Assembly: GCA_009735695.1 (NCBI GenBank)
Contig: SRSL01000001.1
Coordinates: 1,302,048 to 1,366,047, forward strand
DNA: 64,000 bases
DNA from: Christiangramia bathymodioli
GTDB lineage: Bacteria; Bacteroidota; Bacteroidia; Flavobacteriales; Flavobacteriaceae
Direction: 5' to 3'
The notes below the pieces were generated by a model. The model saw only the letters and a program-made list of their open reading frames with translations. It had not been told where the DNA came from and did no database searches. A program made the translations under genes and the position numbers. This document shows positions 16,900 through 27,202 of the stretch, piece after piece. Numbering within the stretch: position 1 is the stretch's first letter; each line of letters starts with the position of its first letter.

Positions 16900-18648
16900 T
16901 TATAATTTCAGTTGAAGATGTAACTCGTCTAACTGCTCCTTGTCAAGTTTGGCAGGTGCATCGATCATCACGTCACGTCCCGCATTGTTTTTCGGGAAGG
17001 CGATGAAATCCCTGATGCTTTCCTGGCCGCCCAATATTGCTACCAAACGGTCAAAACCAAAGGCGATTCCACCATGAGGCGGAGCACCATACTGGAAAGC
17101 GTCCATTAAAAATCCGAATTGTTCCCTGGCCTCTTCAGGAGTGAAACCAAGATATTTGAACATTTGAGACTGAGTTTCCTTATCGTGGATCCTGATGGAG
17201 CCACCACCAATTTCGTTTCCGTTCAGTACAAGGTCGTATGCATTGGCTCTTACCTTTCCAGGTTCGGTTTCCAGAAGCTCGAAATCTTCTTTTTTCGGTG
17301 AGGTAAAAGGGTGGTGCATCGCATGGAAACGTTCGGTTTCTTCATCCCATTCCAGTAGTGGGAAGTCTACTACCCACAGGGGAGCGAATTCGTCGGCTTT
17401 TCTTAAGCCAAGTTCATTTCCCAGATGCATTCTTAATGCGCTAAGCTGAGTTCTTGTTTTATCTGCGTCACCGGCCATTACCAGGATAAGATCCCCAGGT
17501 TTGGCTCCTGTTGCTTGAGCCCATGCCTTCAGGTCGTCTTCTGAATAAAATTTATCTACTGAAGATTTCAGGCTTCCATCTTCATTGTATTTTGCCCAAA
17601 CCAGTCCGTTAGCTCCAACCTGTGGTCGCTTTACCCAGGAGATCAGGTTATCTATCTCTTTTCTGGTAAATGAAGCGGCGCCGGGAACGGCTATTCCAAC
17701 AACTAATTCCTGCTGATCGAATACATTGAAGCCTTTGTTCTTTGCCAATTCGTTAAGTTCTGCGAATTCCATCCCAAAACGAATATCCGGTTTATCGTTT
17801 CCATATTTTTTCATGGCCTCCTCGTAGGTCATTCTTGGAAATTCGGCGACCTCAACACCTTTGATCTCTTTCAGTAGATGCCTGGTAAGACCTTCAAAAA
17901 TGTTCAGAATATCTTCCTGTTCCACAAAGGCCATTTCGCAGTCTATCTGGGTGAATTCAGGTTGACGGTCGGCACGTAGATCTTCGTCACGGAAACATTT
18001 CACGATCTGGAAATATTTGTCCATTCCACCAACCATCAATAACTGCTTGAAAGTTTGCGGAGATTGTGGAAGGGCGTAGAACTGACCTTCATTCATCCTG
18101 CTGGGAACCACGAAATCGCGGGCACCTTCCGGAGTTGATTTGATCAAATAAGGTGTTTCAACCTCGATAAATCCTTCATTGGAAAGGTAATTTCTTACCT
18201 TCATTCCAACCTGGTGGCGGAACATCAGTTTATTCTTTACCGGGTTCCTTCTTATGTCCAGATAGCGGTATTTCATTCTAAGGTCTTCACCGCCATCGGT
18301 ATCGTCTTCGATGGTAAAAGGAGGAGTTTTTGAAGTATTCAGAATTTTGAAATTCTCAACCAGTACTTCGATCTCACCGGTGGGGATATTCGGGTTTTTA
18401 GACTCCCTTTCGATCACTTCCCCTTCAACCTGAATTACGAACTCACGTGCCAGGCTGTCTGCCTTTTCCATAAGTTCGCTGGAAGAACGCTCTTCATCAA
18501 AAATAAGCTGGGTGATTCCGTAGCGATCACGAAGATCCACCCAGATCATAAACCCTTTATTTCTAACTTTTTGAACCCATCCAGAGAGGGTTACCTTATT
18601 ACCAATTTGCTGAGCGTTCAGTTCCCCGCAGGTATGACTTCTGTACAT
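16900..18648 (-). CDS. aspS: Aspartyl-tRNA synthetase
   Basis: A 582-residue bacterial-type class IIb aminoacyl-tRNA synthetase charging tRNA-Asp. An N-terminal OB-fold anticodon-binding domain (residues 1-105; [16 protein letters not shown]) precedes the catalytic domain, with motif 2 as [18 protein letters not shown], the bacterial GAD insertion (about 290-420) and motif 3 as [13 protein letters not shown] near the end. The length is typical. A minus-strand TACTTTTG at 18676-18683 is a good -7 box 28 nt upstream. Confidence 0.97.
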   Translation of the reverse strand: MYRSHTCGELNAQQIGNKVTLSGWVQKVRNKGFMIWVDLRDRYGITQLIFDEERSSSELMEKADSLAREFVIQVEGEVIERESKNPNIPTGEIEVLVENFKILNTSKTPPFTIEDDTDGGEDLRMKYRYLDIRRNPVKNKLMFRHQVGMKVRNYLSNEGFIEVETPYLIKSTPEGARDFVVPSRMNEGQFYALPQSPQTFKQLLMVGGMDKYFQIVKCFRDEDLRADRQPEFTQIDCEMAFVEQEDILNIFEGLTRHLLKEIKGVEVAEFPRMTYEEAMKKYGNDKPDIRFGMEFAELNELAKNKGFNVFDQQELVVGIAVPGAASFTRKEIDNLISWVKRPQVGANGLVWAKYNEDGSLKSSVDKFYSEDDLKAWAQATGAKPGDLILVMAGDADKTRTQLSALRMHLGNELGLRKADEFAPLWVVDFPLLEWDEETERFHAMHHPFTSPKKEDFELLETEPGKVRANAYDLVLNGNEIGGGSIRIHDKETQSQMFKYLGFTPEEAREQFGFLMDAFQYGAPPHGGIAFGFDRLVAILGGQESIRDFIAFPKNNAGRDVMIDAPAKLDKEQLDELHLQLKL

Positions 18649-18820
18649 AGTATTCGTAATGATTTAGAATGGGCACAAAAGTAAGAAGTTAAACAGTTTT
18701 ACTGAACCTTTCCGCCTGAAAAATTATCGGTTTTTAGCCGGATTCTATCTCAGCTAAAAGTCATAAGCTTTTGAAAAACAGATTAAAAGGCCTCCAATGT
18801 TAACTTAATGTTACGTAAAC

Positions 18821-18851
18821 ATTGATTGTTTGTAAACTTTCGCTATATTTG
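18821..18851 (+). promoter_or_regulatory. Promoter of the MORN/YwqK-like gene
   Basis: ATTG at 18821-18824, a 19-nt gap, then TATATTTG at 18844-18851: a close match to the Bacteroidota -33/-7 pattern, 27 bp before the start codon. Confidence 0.6.
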
Positions 18852-18877
18852 TAAGGATAAGGTTAACTAAAGAAGCT

Positions 18878-19240
18878 ATGAAGACTATACAAAAAATATT
18901 ATTGGGGGCGCTGTTCGTATGTGGAACTGCTGCTATTGGACAGAATGAGGCTCCTAAGCCTGTTTTTGAAAAGCAGGGAGATCTAATTAAAGGAACGTTT
19001 TATTATGAAGATGGAAGTATTAGACAGGAAGGTACGTACCAGGATGGAAAACTCCATGGAGAATGGGTTTCTTATGACCAAAACGGTGAAAAGACTGCCA
19101 TCGCAACTTACAACCAGGGAAAAAAAGACGGAAAATGGTTTTTTTGGAATGGTAATAAGCTTACTGAAGTAGATTACGATAATAGCGTTATCGCTTCGGT
19201 TAACAGCTGGAAAAATGAAAGTTCTCTGGTGAAAAACTAG
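18878..19240 (+). CDS. Secreted MORN-repeat (YwqK-like) protein
   Basis: A 120-residue protein with a signal peptide (cleavage near residue 21, AIGQ) and three tandem MORN-variant repeats in the middle: GTFYYEDGSIRQEG, GTYQDGKLHGEWVSYDQNG and ATYNQGKKDGKWFFWNG. Such repeats are beta-hairpin modules of uncertain function, sometimes called toxin-antitoxin YwqK-like. It is a single gene with its own promoter and terminator. Periplasmic location is inferred from the signal peptide. Confidence 0.8.
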   Translation: MKTIQKILLGALFVCGTAAIGQNEAPKPVFEKQGDLIKGTFYYEDGSIRQEGTYQDGKLHGEWVSYDQNGEKTAIATYNQGKKDGKWFFWNGNKLTEVDYDNSVIASVNSWKNESSLVKN

Positions 19241-19254
19241 TGAAAGATTATATA

Positions 19255-19287
19255 TAAAAAAACCCGCCAATCGGCGGGTTTTTTTAT
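19255..19287. terminator. Bidirectional terminator
   Basis: Hairpin AAACCCGCC/GGCGGGTTT with A and T runs, shared by the convergent YwqK-like and RND permease genes. Confidence 0.8.
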
Positions 19288-19291
19288 TTGA

Positions 19292-22200
19292 TCAGGCTTC
19301 TACAAGTTCCTGTTCCTTTTTCTCCTGTACATCGGGTTCCTTTTTTCTGAATCTCAGTTTAGCCCTGTTTACCAGGTAGAACATTACCGGCACCACAACA
19401 AGGGTTAGGAATGTGGCGAAAACCAATCCGAAGATCACGGTCCATGCGAGTGGCCCCCAGAAGATCACGTTATCACCTCCAATATATACACCCGGATCAT
19501 AATCTGTGATCAAACCGAAGAAATCGATGTTCAGTCCTACCGCTAACGGGATCAATCCCAGAACCGTAGTGATAGCCGTTAGAAGTACCGGTCTTAACCT
19601 CGATTTACCTCCCGCTACTATGACATCAAAATATTGTTTCCTGGTTAACATCTCATCATCTTCCAGACCCAGTTCTATCTTTTTCCGGTCTATCAGGATC
19701 TGGGTATAATCGATCAATACGATCGCGTTGTTCACTACAATTCCCGCAAGAGAAATGATTCCCATCATGGTCATGATGATGATAAAGTCCATTTGGAAAA
19801 TGATCAATCCAAGGAACACCCCAACCAGACTCAGCACCACGGCCATCAAAATGATGATGGGTTTGGAAACCGAGTTAAACTGCGCAACAAGAATTAGAAG
19901 GATTCCTCCAATCGCTATTAAAAGTGCCTTTAACAGGAAGTTCATGTTCTTTTGCTGTTCCTCCTGTTCTCCGGTGAAAGACAGGCTCATGCTTTCTGGA
20001 AGGTCATAGTTCTTAAGAGCTGTTTGAAGCTGCTCCACGATCTGGTTCCCGTTATAACCCTGTAACACGTTCGAATAAATGGTGATCACCTTCTTAAGGT
20101 CTTTCCTTTTTATTGCACTGAAGGAAGAAGTTATATTGGTCTCTACCAGCGAGCTGATAGGCACCTGTTTGATCTGTCCTGAATTCTGGTCTCTGAAGGT
20201 AATAGGCTGGTTGAATAATACGCTCTCATTGTAACGATAATCCTCACCAAATCTAACGTTCACTTCGTAATCGTCTTCACCTTCTTTATAAGTGGAAACC
20301 TCTTCTCCATAAATCGCTCTACGCAGGGTTTGTCCCACCTGTGATGTGGAAATTCCAAGCTGACCCGCTTTTCTACGGTCTACCCTTACGTCCAGTTCAG
20401 GCTTTGATTTATTTACATCAATATTGAGCTCTTCGATTCCAGGAATGTTAAGATCATTAATATAAGACCTGATATTCTCGGTTTCAGCAAGCATTTGCTC
20501 GTAATCTTCGCCTTTAATCTCAATGTTTATTGGATATCCTGCTGGAGGCCCTGCTGCATCCTTTTCCACGATAATGGAAGCTCCGGGGAACTGGCTTACA
20601 GCCTCGCGCACCTCGCTCAATACCTGCGAGCTTGGTACACCACGACGCTCCTTGAACTCACGCATTACGATAGTTACCTTTCCTTTATGTGGCATGGCGT
20701 TTTGCTGCCCACCATCGGTTTGCGGGTTTCCGGCACCTTCACCAACCTGTGAAATAACCGACTCTACCATAAAATTGTAGCCATCTGCATCTTCGTATTT
20801 CTCGATCACATCGAAGATCTGCTGTTCAACTTTTTTGGTAAGCTCATTGGTTTTTTTGATGTCGGTTCCTTCCGGGTATTCGATATAGGTAATTACCTGT
20901 TTCGGCTGGTTTTCCGGGAAGAACAACACATTAGGCTGTACCAGTCCAACCAGGATAAAAGAAAGGATCAACATCAGAACGGTTCCGAAGAAAAAGCCAT
21001 AAGCCTTTCTTCCTCTAAGAGCGAATTTCAGAAATCGTTCATAATTTGATTCCAGTTTTTTAAGGGCCTTGAACTGGAAATAATCTACTGCCCTTGAAAG
21101 CACATATTTATAGAACCAAAGCAGGAGTACTCCAAGAAGCAACAGGTTTCCAAGAGCTCTTAAGACTCCCATATCGATTACGTAACCTGCGGTAAGGAAA
21201 AGAAATCCTATTCCTCCCATAATAATACTGGTTCTGATCATTTTCTTTTTCGAGATACGGCCTTCTTCGGTTTTCATGAACTGTGAGGTCAACATGGAGT
21301 TGATGATAAGGGCCACAAAAAGAGAAGACCCTAACACGATAGACAGGGTGATTGGAAAAATCACCATGAATTTACCAATGGTTCCAGGCCAGAGTCCGAG
21401 TGGAAAGAATGCCATAAGGGTGGTCGCCGTTGACGCGATGATTGGCCAGGCAATTTCTCCCAGACCTTGTTTCGCAGCTTTGATGCGCGGCATTCCCTCA
21501 TCCATAAGACTATAGACGTTCTCTACAACCACGATCCCGTTATCTACGAGCATTCCCAGTCCCATGACCAGTGCGAAAAGCACCATGGTGTTCAGGGTGT
21601 ATCCTAAACTTGAAAGGATGATATAAGAAAGGAACATGGAAAGTGGGATAGCAAGCCCAACAAATAAGGAGTTTCTGAATCCAAGGAAGAACATTAGTAC
21701 CAATACTACCAGAATTACCCCGAAAATGATATTGTTCACAAGGTCGTTCACCTGGTTTCGGGTATCGGTAGAAAGGTCGTTGGTAAGACTGATGTGGAGC
21801 GACTCTGGAAGGTATTCTTCCTGTTCGGTCCTGATGATCTCCTTGATCTCATCTACCGCCTCGATCATATTCTTACCACTACGTTTTTTTACGTCCAGCA
21901 TCACCACCGGCTGCCCATATTCTCTAGCATAGGTGGTTGGATCTTTCTCCTGAAAATTGATCTCGGCGATATCTTTTAGAAAAATATTTCCGCCATCCTG
22001 CTTAACGACCACGTTCTCCAGCTCCTTGGGATCTTCGATCTCACCAATGATCCTGATGTTCTTCTGAATTCCACTGGTGATGATGTTACCTCCAGAAATG
22101 GTTCGGTTTTCGGCGCTAACCGCGCTGATGATATCCTGAAAACTCACCTTAGAAGCACTCATCTTGTAGATATCCACAGCGATCTCCACTTCCATTTCTT

Positions 22201-22774
22201 CAGCACCTCGAATGCTTGCCTCCTTGATCTGCGGCAGCAATTCGATCTTTTCCTGGAGGTATTCGGCGTAATCCTTTAGTTGCTGAACCGTATAATCACC
22301 AGTTAGGTTGATATTCAGGATAGGTTGTTCTTCAGAAATATTGAGGTCGAAAACATTTGGTTCCACCTTTGCTCCGTTATCCATAGTAGGCCAGGTGGTT
22401 TCGGCCTTTACCATATCTACCTTGTCCTTGATCTTCTGTTTCGCGACATCTACATTTACTTCTTCTTCGAATTCCACGATCACCAGGGAATAATCCTGAA
22501 GCGTGGTCGAGGAGATCTCGCGCACCCCTCCAACATCATTGAACTCTTCCTCCAGAGGTTCGGTAATGAACTTTTCCACATCCTCGGCAGAGTTTCCTGG
22601 GTTGATGGAACTCACATAGATCTTGGTTTCGATGATTTCCGGAAAGGATTCCCGGGGCATGCTGTAGTACGATAACAATCCACCAATGAGCAATATCCCA
22701 ATAATGACGTAGACCGTCATCTTGTTGTCTATTGCCCAGGAGGAGAGTTTAAATTCTCTATCTATCTTATTCAT
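19292..22774 (-). CDS. RND efflux permease (AcrB/HAE type)
   Basis: A 1160-residue inner membrane RND pump with two repeated halves, each with one N-terminal helix, a large periplasmic porter/docking region and a block of helices. The TM4 motif reads GMLVDNGIVVVENVY and the TM10 motif GIVVNNAIVLIDY; relative to AcrB one Asp of the proton relay is kept while the second Asp and the Lys are Asn. About 1160 residues is long, because of an extra hydrophobic stretch (about 515-570) and a charged tail. It is the last gene of a TetR-TolC-adaptor-RND operon and overlaps the adaptor gene by 8 bp. Export of drugs, bile-like compounds or lipophiles is likely; substrates are unknown. Confidence 0.93.
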   Translation of the reverse strand: MNKIDREFKLSSWAIDNKMTVYVIIGILLIGGLLSYYSMPRESFPEIIETKIYVSSINPGNSAEDVEKFITEPLEEEFNDVGGVREISSTTLQDYSLVIVEFEEEVNVDVAKQKIKDKVDMVKAETTWPTMDNGAKVEPNVFDLNISEEQPILNINLTGDYTVQQLKDYAEYLQEKIELLPQIKEASIRGAEEMEVEIAVDIYKMSASKVSFQDIISAVSAENRTISGGNIITSGIQKNIRIIGEIEDPKELENVVVKQDGGNIFLKDIAEINFQEKDPTTYAREYGQPVVMLDVKKRSGKNMIEAVDEIKEIIRTEQEEYLPESLHISLTNDLSTDTRNQVNDLVNNIIFGVILVVLVLMFFLGFRNSLFVGLAIPLSMFLSYIILSSLGYTLNTMVLFALVMGLGMLVDNGIVVVENVYSLMDEGMPRIKAAKQGLGEIAWPIIASTATTLMAFFPLGLWPGTIGKFMVIFPITLSIVLGSSLFVALIINSMLTSQFMKTEEGRISKKKMIRTSIIMGGIGFLFLTAGYVIDMGVLRALGNLLLLGVLLLWFYKYVLSRAVDYFQFKALKKLESNYERFLKFALRGRKAYGFFFGTVLMLILSFILVGLVQPNVLFFPENQPKQVITYIEYPEGTDIKKTNELTKKVEQQIFDVIEKYEDADGYNFMVESVISQVGEGAGNPQTDGGQQNAMPHKGKVTIVMREFKERRGVPSSQVLSEVREAVSQFPGASIIVEKDAAGPPAGYPINIEIKGEDYEQMLAETENIRSYINDLNIPGIEELNIDVNKSKPELDVRVDRRKAGQLGISTSQVGQTLRRAIYGEEVSTYKEGEDDYEVNVRFGEDYRYNESVLFNQPITFRDQNSGQIKQVPISSLVETNITSSFSAIKRKDLKKVITIYSNVLQGYNGNQIVEQLQTALKNYDLPESMSLSFTGEQEEQQKNMNFLLKALLIAIGGILLILVAQFNSVSKPIIILMAVVLSLVGVFLGLIIFQMDFIIIMTMMGIISLAGIVVNNAIVLIDYTQILIDRKKIELGLEDDEMLTRKQYFDVIVAGGKSRLRPVLLTAITTVLGLIPLAVGLNIDFFGLITDYDPGVYIGGDNVIFWGPLAWTVIFGLVFATFLTLVVVPVMFYLVNRAKLRFRKKEPDVQEKKEQELVEA

Positions 22775-23951
22775 CTCCTACTTCTTTATTTGTTGTTCTC
22801 ACTTCCTGTCCTTCCCTTAAGTTTCTTGCGCCTTCGGTAATAAGAATGTCTCCAGCTTCCAGGCCGCTTTTAACCTCAATAGAATCCTCGTAGGTGTAGC
22901 CAACTTCGATCACCTTTTTCTGAGCCTCCCCTGAATTGCCATTTGCACCGGGCTTTAAAAGGTACACAAGGCTTTCGCCAAGAGAGTTTTTCTGAATACT
23001 GTTTTCCGGGACCACGATAGTTTCTTCCGCAGTATAATCATTCAGCTTAATAGTTGCGATCTGGTTAGGTTTGATCAGGTTTTTTTCATTCGGGATCTTC
23101 ACTTCGATCCTGAAAGTTCGGTTGGATGGATTGATGTTGTTACCAACCAGGCTAACCTCTCCGTCGAATTCCTTACCTACGGAAGAAATAAAGATCTTTA
23201 CATCGGTTCCTTTCTGGATCTGGCTCAGGTAATTTTCAGGCACATCGGCTTCCACGTACATATTGTCAAGGCTTATCAGTCTGAAAAGCATGCTTTGTCC
23301 GGGAGAAACAACTTCTCCCTGTTCGCTCATCACATCATCTACAACTCCGCTGAAGGGGGCCCTGACAACAGTTTTGGCAAGTTGAGCCTCAAGCCTGCTA
23401 ACTGAACTTTGTAATGCTTCGTAATTGGTTTTAGCTTCTAAATACTGGATCTCAGAACCGATATTCTGATTCCAGAGACGTTCCTGTTTTTCGAAAGTGG
23501 TTTTTGCCAGCTGCGCCTGAGCCTGTAGTTCTGAAAGCTGGTTTCTTAATCCACCATCATCTATGGTTGCCAGTACCTGGCCTTTAGAAACACGATCTCC
23601 CTCATCTACCTTTACACTGGTCAGGATTCCGGAATATTCAGGATAAATAACGATATTCTCATCGGTCGCAACATTTCCCTGAACTTCTGCATAGTGCTTG
23701 AAGGTAGTTGGATTAAGGGTGTCCACTCTAACCAAAGCATAATTTCTATTTTTGTCCAGTTTTTTGATGGCTTCGTCCAACTGGTCTATTTCTTTGGAAA
23801 GTTCACTTTGTTCATTGCTGAGTTCGGCTTTTTTAGCTCTTATCTGACTCAGGTCTCCGGAACTAATAACGTCATCTATCGATTGTTCCTGGTTATTTCC
23901 GCAGGCGATGAACAGGCCAAAAATACCGGCTAATAGAATTAATTTTTTCAT
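22767..23951 (-). CDS. RND efflux periplasmic adaptor (membrane fusion protein), lipoprotein
   Basis: A 394-residue adaptor linking the RND pump to TolC. The ATG at 23951 gives a lipoprotein signal (GLFIAC, Cys17); a longer frame to 23984 overlaps tolC and adds nothing. After the lipobox there is a coiled-coil segment (about 25-65), then the HlyD-type lipoyl half-motifs (GILTSVKVDEGDRVSKGQVLATID and VVRAPFSGVVDDV), with the alpha-hairpin between them and beta-barrel and membrane-proximal domains after. It lies in the middle of the efflux operon. Confidence 0.92.
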   Translation of the reverse strand: MKKLILLAGIFGLFIACGNNQEQSIDDVISSGDLSQIRAKKAELSNEQSELSKEIDQLDEAIKKLDKNRNYALVRVDTLNPTTFKHYAEVQGNVATDENIVIYPEYSGILTSVKVDEGDRVSKGQVLATIDDGGLRNQLSELQAQAQLAKTTFEKQERLWNQNIGSEIQYLEAKTNYEALQSSVSRLEAQLAKTVVRAPFSGVVDDVMSEQGEVVSPGQSMLFRLISLDNMYVEADVPENYLSQIQKGTDVKIFISSVGKEFDGEVSLVGNNINPSNRTFRIEVKIPNEKNLIKPNQIATIKLNDYTAEETIVVPENSIQKNSLGESLVYLLKPGANGNSGEAQKKVIEVGYTYEDSIEVKSGLEAGDILITEGARNLREGQEVRTTNKEVGDE

Positions 23952-23967
23952 GGAGTGTATAGGATGT

Positions 23968-25338
23968 TTAGTTTTCATTGTCATAGGTTCTTGTGTCCAG
24001 TAAATTTTCCAGTTGTACTTTGGCGCTGAGCACTTCCAGCATGGATTGCAGGTAATTCTGTTGCGCGGTGTACAACTGTCTTTGCGCTTCGTTTAATTCA
24101 AAACTGCTTGCAATACCTTCAAAGAATTTCACCTCGTTTTTCTTCTCGATCCTTTCGGCCAGCTCTAAATTTCGAACAGCGTTCTCATAATTTTCAAGGC
24201 TGAACTCGTATTCGTTCCTGGCCATATTGATCTGTCTTTTTACTTCATTTTCAGTACGCTCGAGGTCAAGAAGTGCCTGTTCGTATTCGATCTCCCGCTG
24301 TTGGGTAAGCGAACTTCTCATCCCGCTACTAAAGATGGGAATGTTAAGGCTTAAGCCCAGGATCGACTGTGAAAAGTATTCCTGGTCGCTTTGAAAAAAG
24401 GTGAACTTATCATTAAATCCCTGGAAGCCGTAGTTAACAAAACCGGTTAAAGTTGGCAAAGCCTTGGCCTTTTGAAGGCGCACCTGTATAGCTGCCGACT
24501 CTGCCGTGTTCTTTGCAATACGATAATCGATATTTTCTTCGATGGGTATTTCCTTCTGAAGCAGATAAGGGTCGTAATTCTGCATGGTAAGCTCGGTAAG
24601 GTCTTCAGTAAGTACCACCGGCGTCTCAACAGGAATTCCAAGGCTAAGGTTAAAAAGCTCATAGGCGATCTCCCTCATTCTTCTGCTGCGCTGAAGATTG
24701 TTTTGGAGCCCGATAAGCGTGATCTCCAGTTGTTCCACGTCTTCCTGTTCAGTAAGACCGTTTTCGTAGATCTTTTTGGTATCGTCATAATTCTTCTGAA
24801 CGGCAGCCACGTTATTTTCAAGAATTTCAACACTTTCCTCGTTCAGCAGCACATTGCCATACGCATTGAACACGGCCTCCTTGATTTGAAGATCGGTCTT
24901 GGTCTTGGCGTTTTTTGAGATCTGTAAAAGCGTTTTTACCGACTGAATTCCCACGATATAGGATCCGTCAAAGATCAACTGGTTCCAGGTTCCGGTCGCA
25001 TTCATGCTTTGTTCGGTTCCGAAAGTAACAGGTACGAAAGTTCCGGGTTCGCCTCCTGCAATTTCACCTGGAATTAGGGTGACCGGCTGTTTTAAATAGT
25101 TTTGATAATCTACAGACCCATCTATTTGAGGTAGTCCCTGTGAAATGATCTCCCATTTCTGTTTCAGGGATTTATCAACGTCTTTCTGGGCGATTTGAGA
25201 CTGGTAGTTGTTTTCCAGCGCAAATGCTATAGCTTCCTGAAGGCTGAACCGGTAAGTGGTTAAAGTATCTTCCTGGGCATATAGACTTCCAATAACCAAA
25301 CTGAAAAAGCTTAATATAAAGAGTGTTCTATTTTTCAT
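23968..25338 (-). CDS. TolC-family outer membrane efflux protein
   Basis: A 456-residue outer membrane channel with a signal peptide (cleaved near SLYAQ, 22) and two OEP repeats of long amphipathic helices (about 30-230 and 265-450). NAYGNVLLNEE and the closing LNEAQRQLYTAQQNYLQSMLE are characteristic. It should form the exit duct for the RND pump encoded downstream. Its start overlaps the end of the tetR gene by 11 bp, which indicates tight co-transcription. Confidence 0.92.
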   Translation of the reverse strand: MKNRTLFILSFFSLVIGSLYAQEDTLTTYRFSLQEAIAFALENNYQSQIAQKDVDKSLKQKWEIISQGLPQIDGSVDYQNYLKQPVTLIPGEIAGGEPGTFVPVTFGTEQSMNATGTWNQLIFDGSYIVGIQSVKTLLQISKNAKTKTDLQIKEAVFNAYGNVLLNEESVEILENNVAAVQKNYDDTKKIYENGLTEQEDVEQLEITLIGLQNNLQRSRRMREIAYELFNLSLGIPVETPVVLTEDLTELTMQNYDPYLLQKEIPIEENIDYRIAKNTAESAAIQVRLQKAKALPTLTGFVNYGFQGFNDKFTFFQSDQEYFSQSILGLSLNIPIFSSGMRSSLTQQREIEYEQALLDLERTENEVKRQINMARNEYEFSLENYENAVRNLELAERIEKKNEVKFFEGIASSFELNEAQRQLYTAQQNYLQSMLEVLSAKVQLENLLDTRTYDNEN

Positions 25339-25930
25339 TCTGAATATATTCTTCTAGGTTCTTTATTCCTTTTGGGGTGCAAATGGCGCGTAAGTGATAG
25401 TTTAAAAACTCATCTGCCAGGTCTTTTTCGCTGAACTGTTCCAGCGGAAAAATATTCTTGTCCTTGACTCCCATCATTCCAACAAAATGGATCCGGCATA
25501 CAAATGGGATGTTGATATCCTCGCGATAATCACCGGTTTTAATTCCCCTGCTGATGTTTTCCCCCACACAGTTCTGCAAAACATTGAACTGTTCATTGAT
25601 GAGGTTATAAAAGATCTTTGGGTAGTATTTCTTTAATTGATAATGCGGGGAAGTCTTTTCACCTTTTAAATGCTGATTGACAAATTTTTTGATCTCAAAA
25701 TTCTCTACCACGGGATTCAAATTCTTCTCGATCACCTTTTCGATCCCTTTCGAAATATTATCCAGTAAATGTGAGCTCGAAGCTTGCACCAATTTGGACT
25801 TGGTAGAAAAATGTGTATAAATCGTCTTTTTAGACATGCCCAGATTTTCGGCAATATCATCCATGGTCACACTCTTGAAACCATAATTCAGAAACATGTC
25901 TGTAGAAGCTTCCAGGATTTTCTCTTTCAC
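25328..25930 (-). CDS. TetR/AcrR family repressor of the efflux operon
   Basis: A 200-residue regulator with an N-terminal TetR helix-turn-helix at about 18-46 (SVTMDDIAENLGMSKKTIYTHF) and a helical ligand-binding domain after. It is the first gene of the operon tetR-tolC-adaptor-RND, so autoregulation of the whole operon is the natural reading. The ligand is unknown. Confidence 0.92.
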   Translation of the reverse strand: MKEKILEASTDMFLNYGFKSVTMDDIAENLGMSKKTIYTHFSTKSKLVQASSSHLLDNISKGIEKVIEKNLNPVVENFEIKKFVNQHLKGEKTSPHYQLKKYYPKIFYNLINEQFNVLQNCVGENISRGIKTGDYREDINIPFVCRIHFVGMMGVKDKNIFPLEQFSEKDLADEFLNYHLRAICTPKGIKNLEEYIQNEK

Positions 25931-25947
25931 TGTTTAAAAATTTTCGG

Positions 25948-25979
25948 CAAAAGTAAGGCATGGAAACTTTAAAAACAAT
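25948..25979 (-). promoter_or_regulatory. Promoter of the tetR efflux operon
   Basis: On the minus strand, ATTG (25979-25976), a 20-nt gap, then TACTTTTG (25955-25948), 17 bp before the tetR start. It fits the Bacteroidota consensus; a repressor operator probably overlaps it but I could not define one. Confidence 0.6.
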
Positions 25980-26070
25980 AATAGTTTCCTAAGTTTTAAG
26001 TTTATTTAACGTTTGCTTAAAATTTGAAATATTTTCATTTATGGTATTTTAGCGGAAAATTTTTCGTTTC

Positions 26071-27045
26071 ATGCTCGCTATTCCCCAGTACAGACAAGCT
26101 ATAACTGACTATTTACATCAAAAAATACAGGTGAAGGAACCAGCCAACCTGTATGAGCCCATGGTCTATATTCTTGAACAGGGAGGCAAGCGACTGAGAC
26201 CAGTGCTTGTTCTGATGGCTACCGAGATCTTCGATTGTGATCATAAAAAGGCGCTGGATGCGGCACTGGCTATCGAGATTTTTCATAATTTCTCACTGGT
26301 TCACGATGATATCATGGATGATGCGCCTATTAGGAGAGGTAAAGAAACCGTGCATGAAAAGTGGGATATCAATACGGGAATTCTTTCCGGAGACGCTATG
26401 CTTATCAATGCATATCAGCTTTTTGAAAGCTACGAGGGAGACACCTTCAAGGATCTTTCAAAATTATTCACCCGTACGGCTATACAGGTGTGTGAAGGGC
26501 AACAATATGACATCGATTTTGAGACCCGGGATAATGTAAGCATCGAAGATTATCTTTTGATGATCGAATATAAAACGGCGGTTCTTGTTGGAGCATCGCT
26601 GCAAATGGGAGCCATTGTTGCCGGGACGAGCCAGGAATGTAGGGATGCGATCTATCAATACGGTAGATTGCTGGGAATTGCCTTCCAGCTACAGGATGAT
26701 TACCTGGATGCTTTCGGAGACCCGGAAACCTTCGGAAAACAGGCCGGAGGGGATATTATAGAAAATAAGAAGACCTTTTTGTATTTGAAAACCCTTGAGC
26801 TGGCCGAACCTCATGAGGCTCTTCAATTGGAACATCTTTATACCATCAATCCTGCCGATAATTCAGGGAAGATCGAAGCGGTAAAGGCCCTTTTTCAAAG
26901 TAGTGGCGCTGCCGATCTTGCCAAAAAGGAAATCGAAGAATATACCCAAAAGGCCTTCGAAGTCTTGGACAGGATCGAGATCTCTGAGGAAAAAAAAGAG
27001 CCTTTGCGCAAATTCGGGAAGATGCTGATGGAGCGTCAGGTTTAA
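26071..27045 (+). CDS. Polyprenyl (trans-isoprenyl) diphosphate synthase
   Basis: A 324-residue all-helical trans-prenyltransferase that extends allylic diphosphates with isopentenyl diphosphate. The first Asp-rich motif is D79-D-I-M-D83 with a further D84, followed by RRG; the second is D209-D-Y-L-D213. GGKRLRPVL at 38-46 is the IPP-binding segment. Flavobacterial relatives probably make octaprenyl- or heptaprenyl-diphosphate for menaquinone, but chain length cannot be fixed here. The gene stands alone, divergent from the efflux operon. Confidence 0.93.
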   Translation: MLAIPQYRQAITDYLHQKIQVKEPANLYEPMVYILEQGGKRLRPVLVLMATEIFDCDHKKALDAALAIEIFHNFSLVHDDIMDDAPIRRGKETVHEKWDINTGILSGDAMLINAYQLFESYEGDTFKDLSKLFTRTAIQVCEGQQYDIDFETRDNVSIEDYLLMIEYKTAVLVGASLQMGAIVAGTSQECRDAIYQYGRLLGIAFQLQDDYLDAFGDPETFGKQAGGDIIENKKTFLYLKTLELAEPHEALQLEHLYTINPADNSGKIEAVKALFQSSGAADLAKKEIEEYTQKAFEVLDRIEISEEKKEPLRKFGKMLMERQV

Positions 27046-27202
27046 GGATTTTAATGAATTATCCTTGGTTTTTGATCAAAATAGCCTGTTAAAATTCCTA
27101 TAATCCAATAGATAATTATCATAAAGCTTACAAGCTGTTTTTTTTAAATTCTGTATTTTTGCTAATGTTTTTAAAAACAGAAGAAACATTGGTTTCAATT
27201 TT

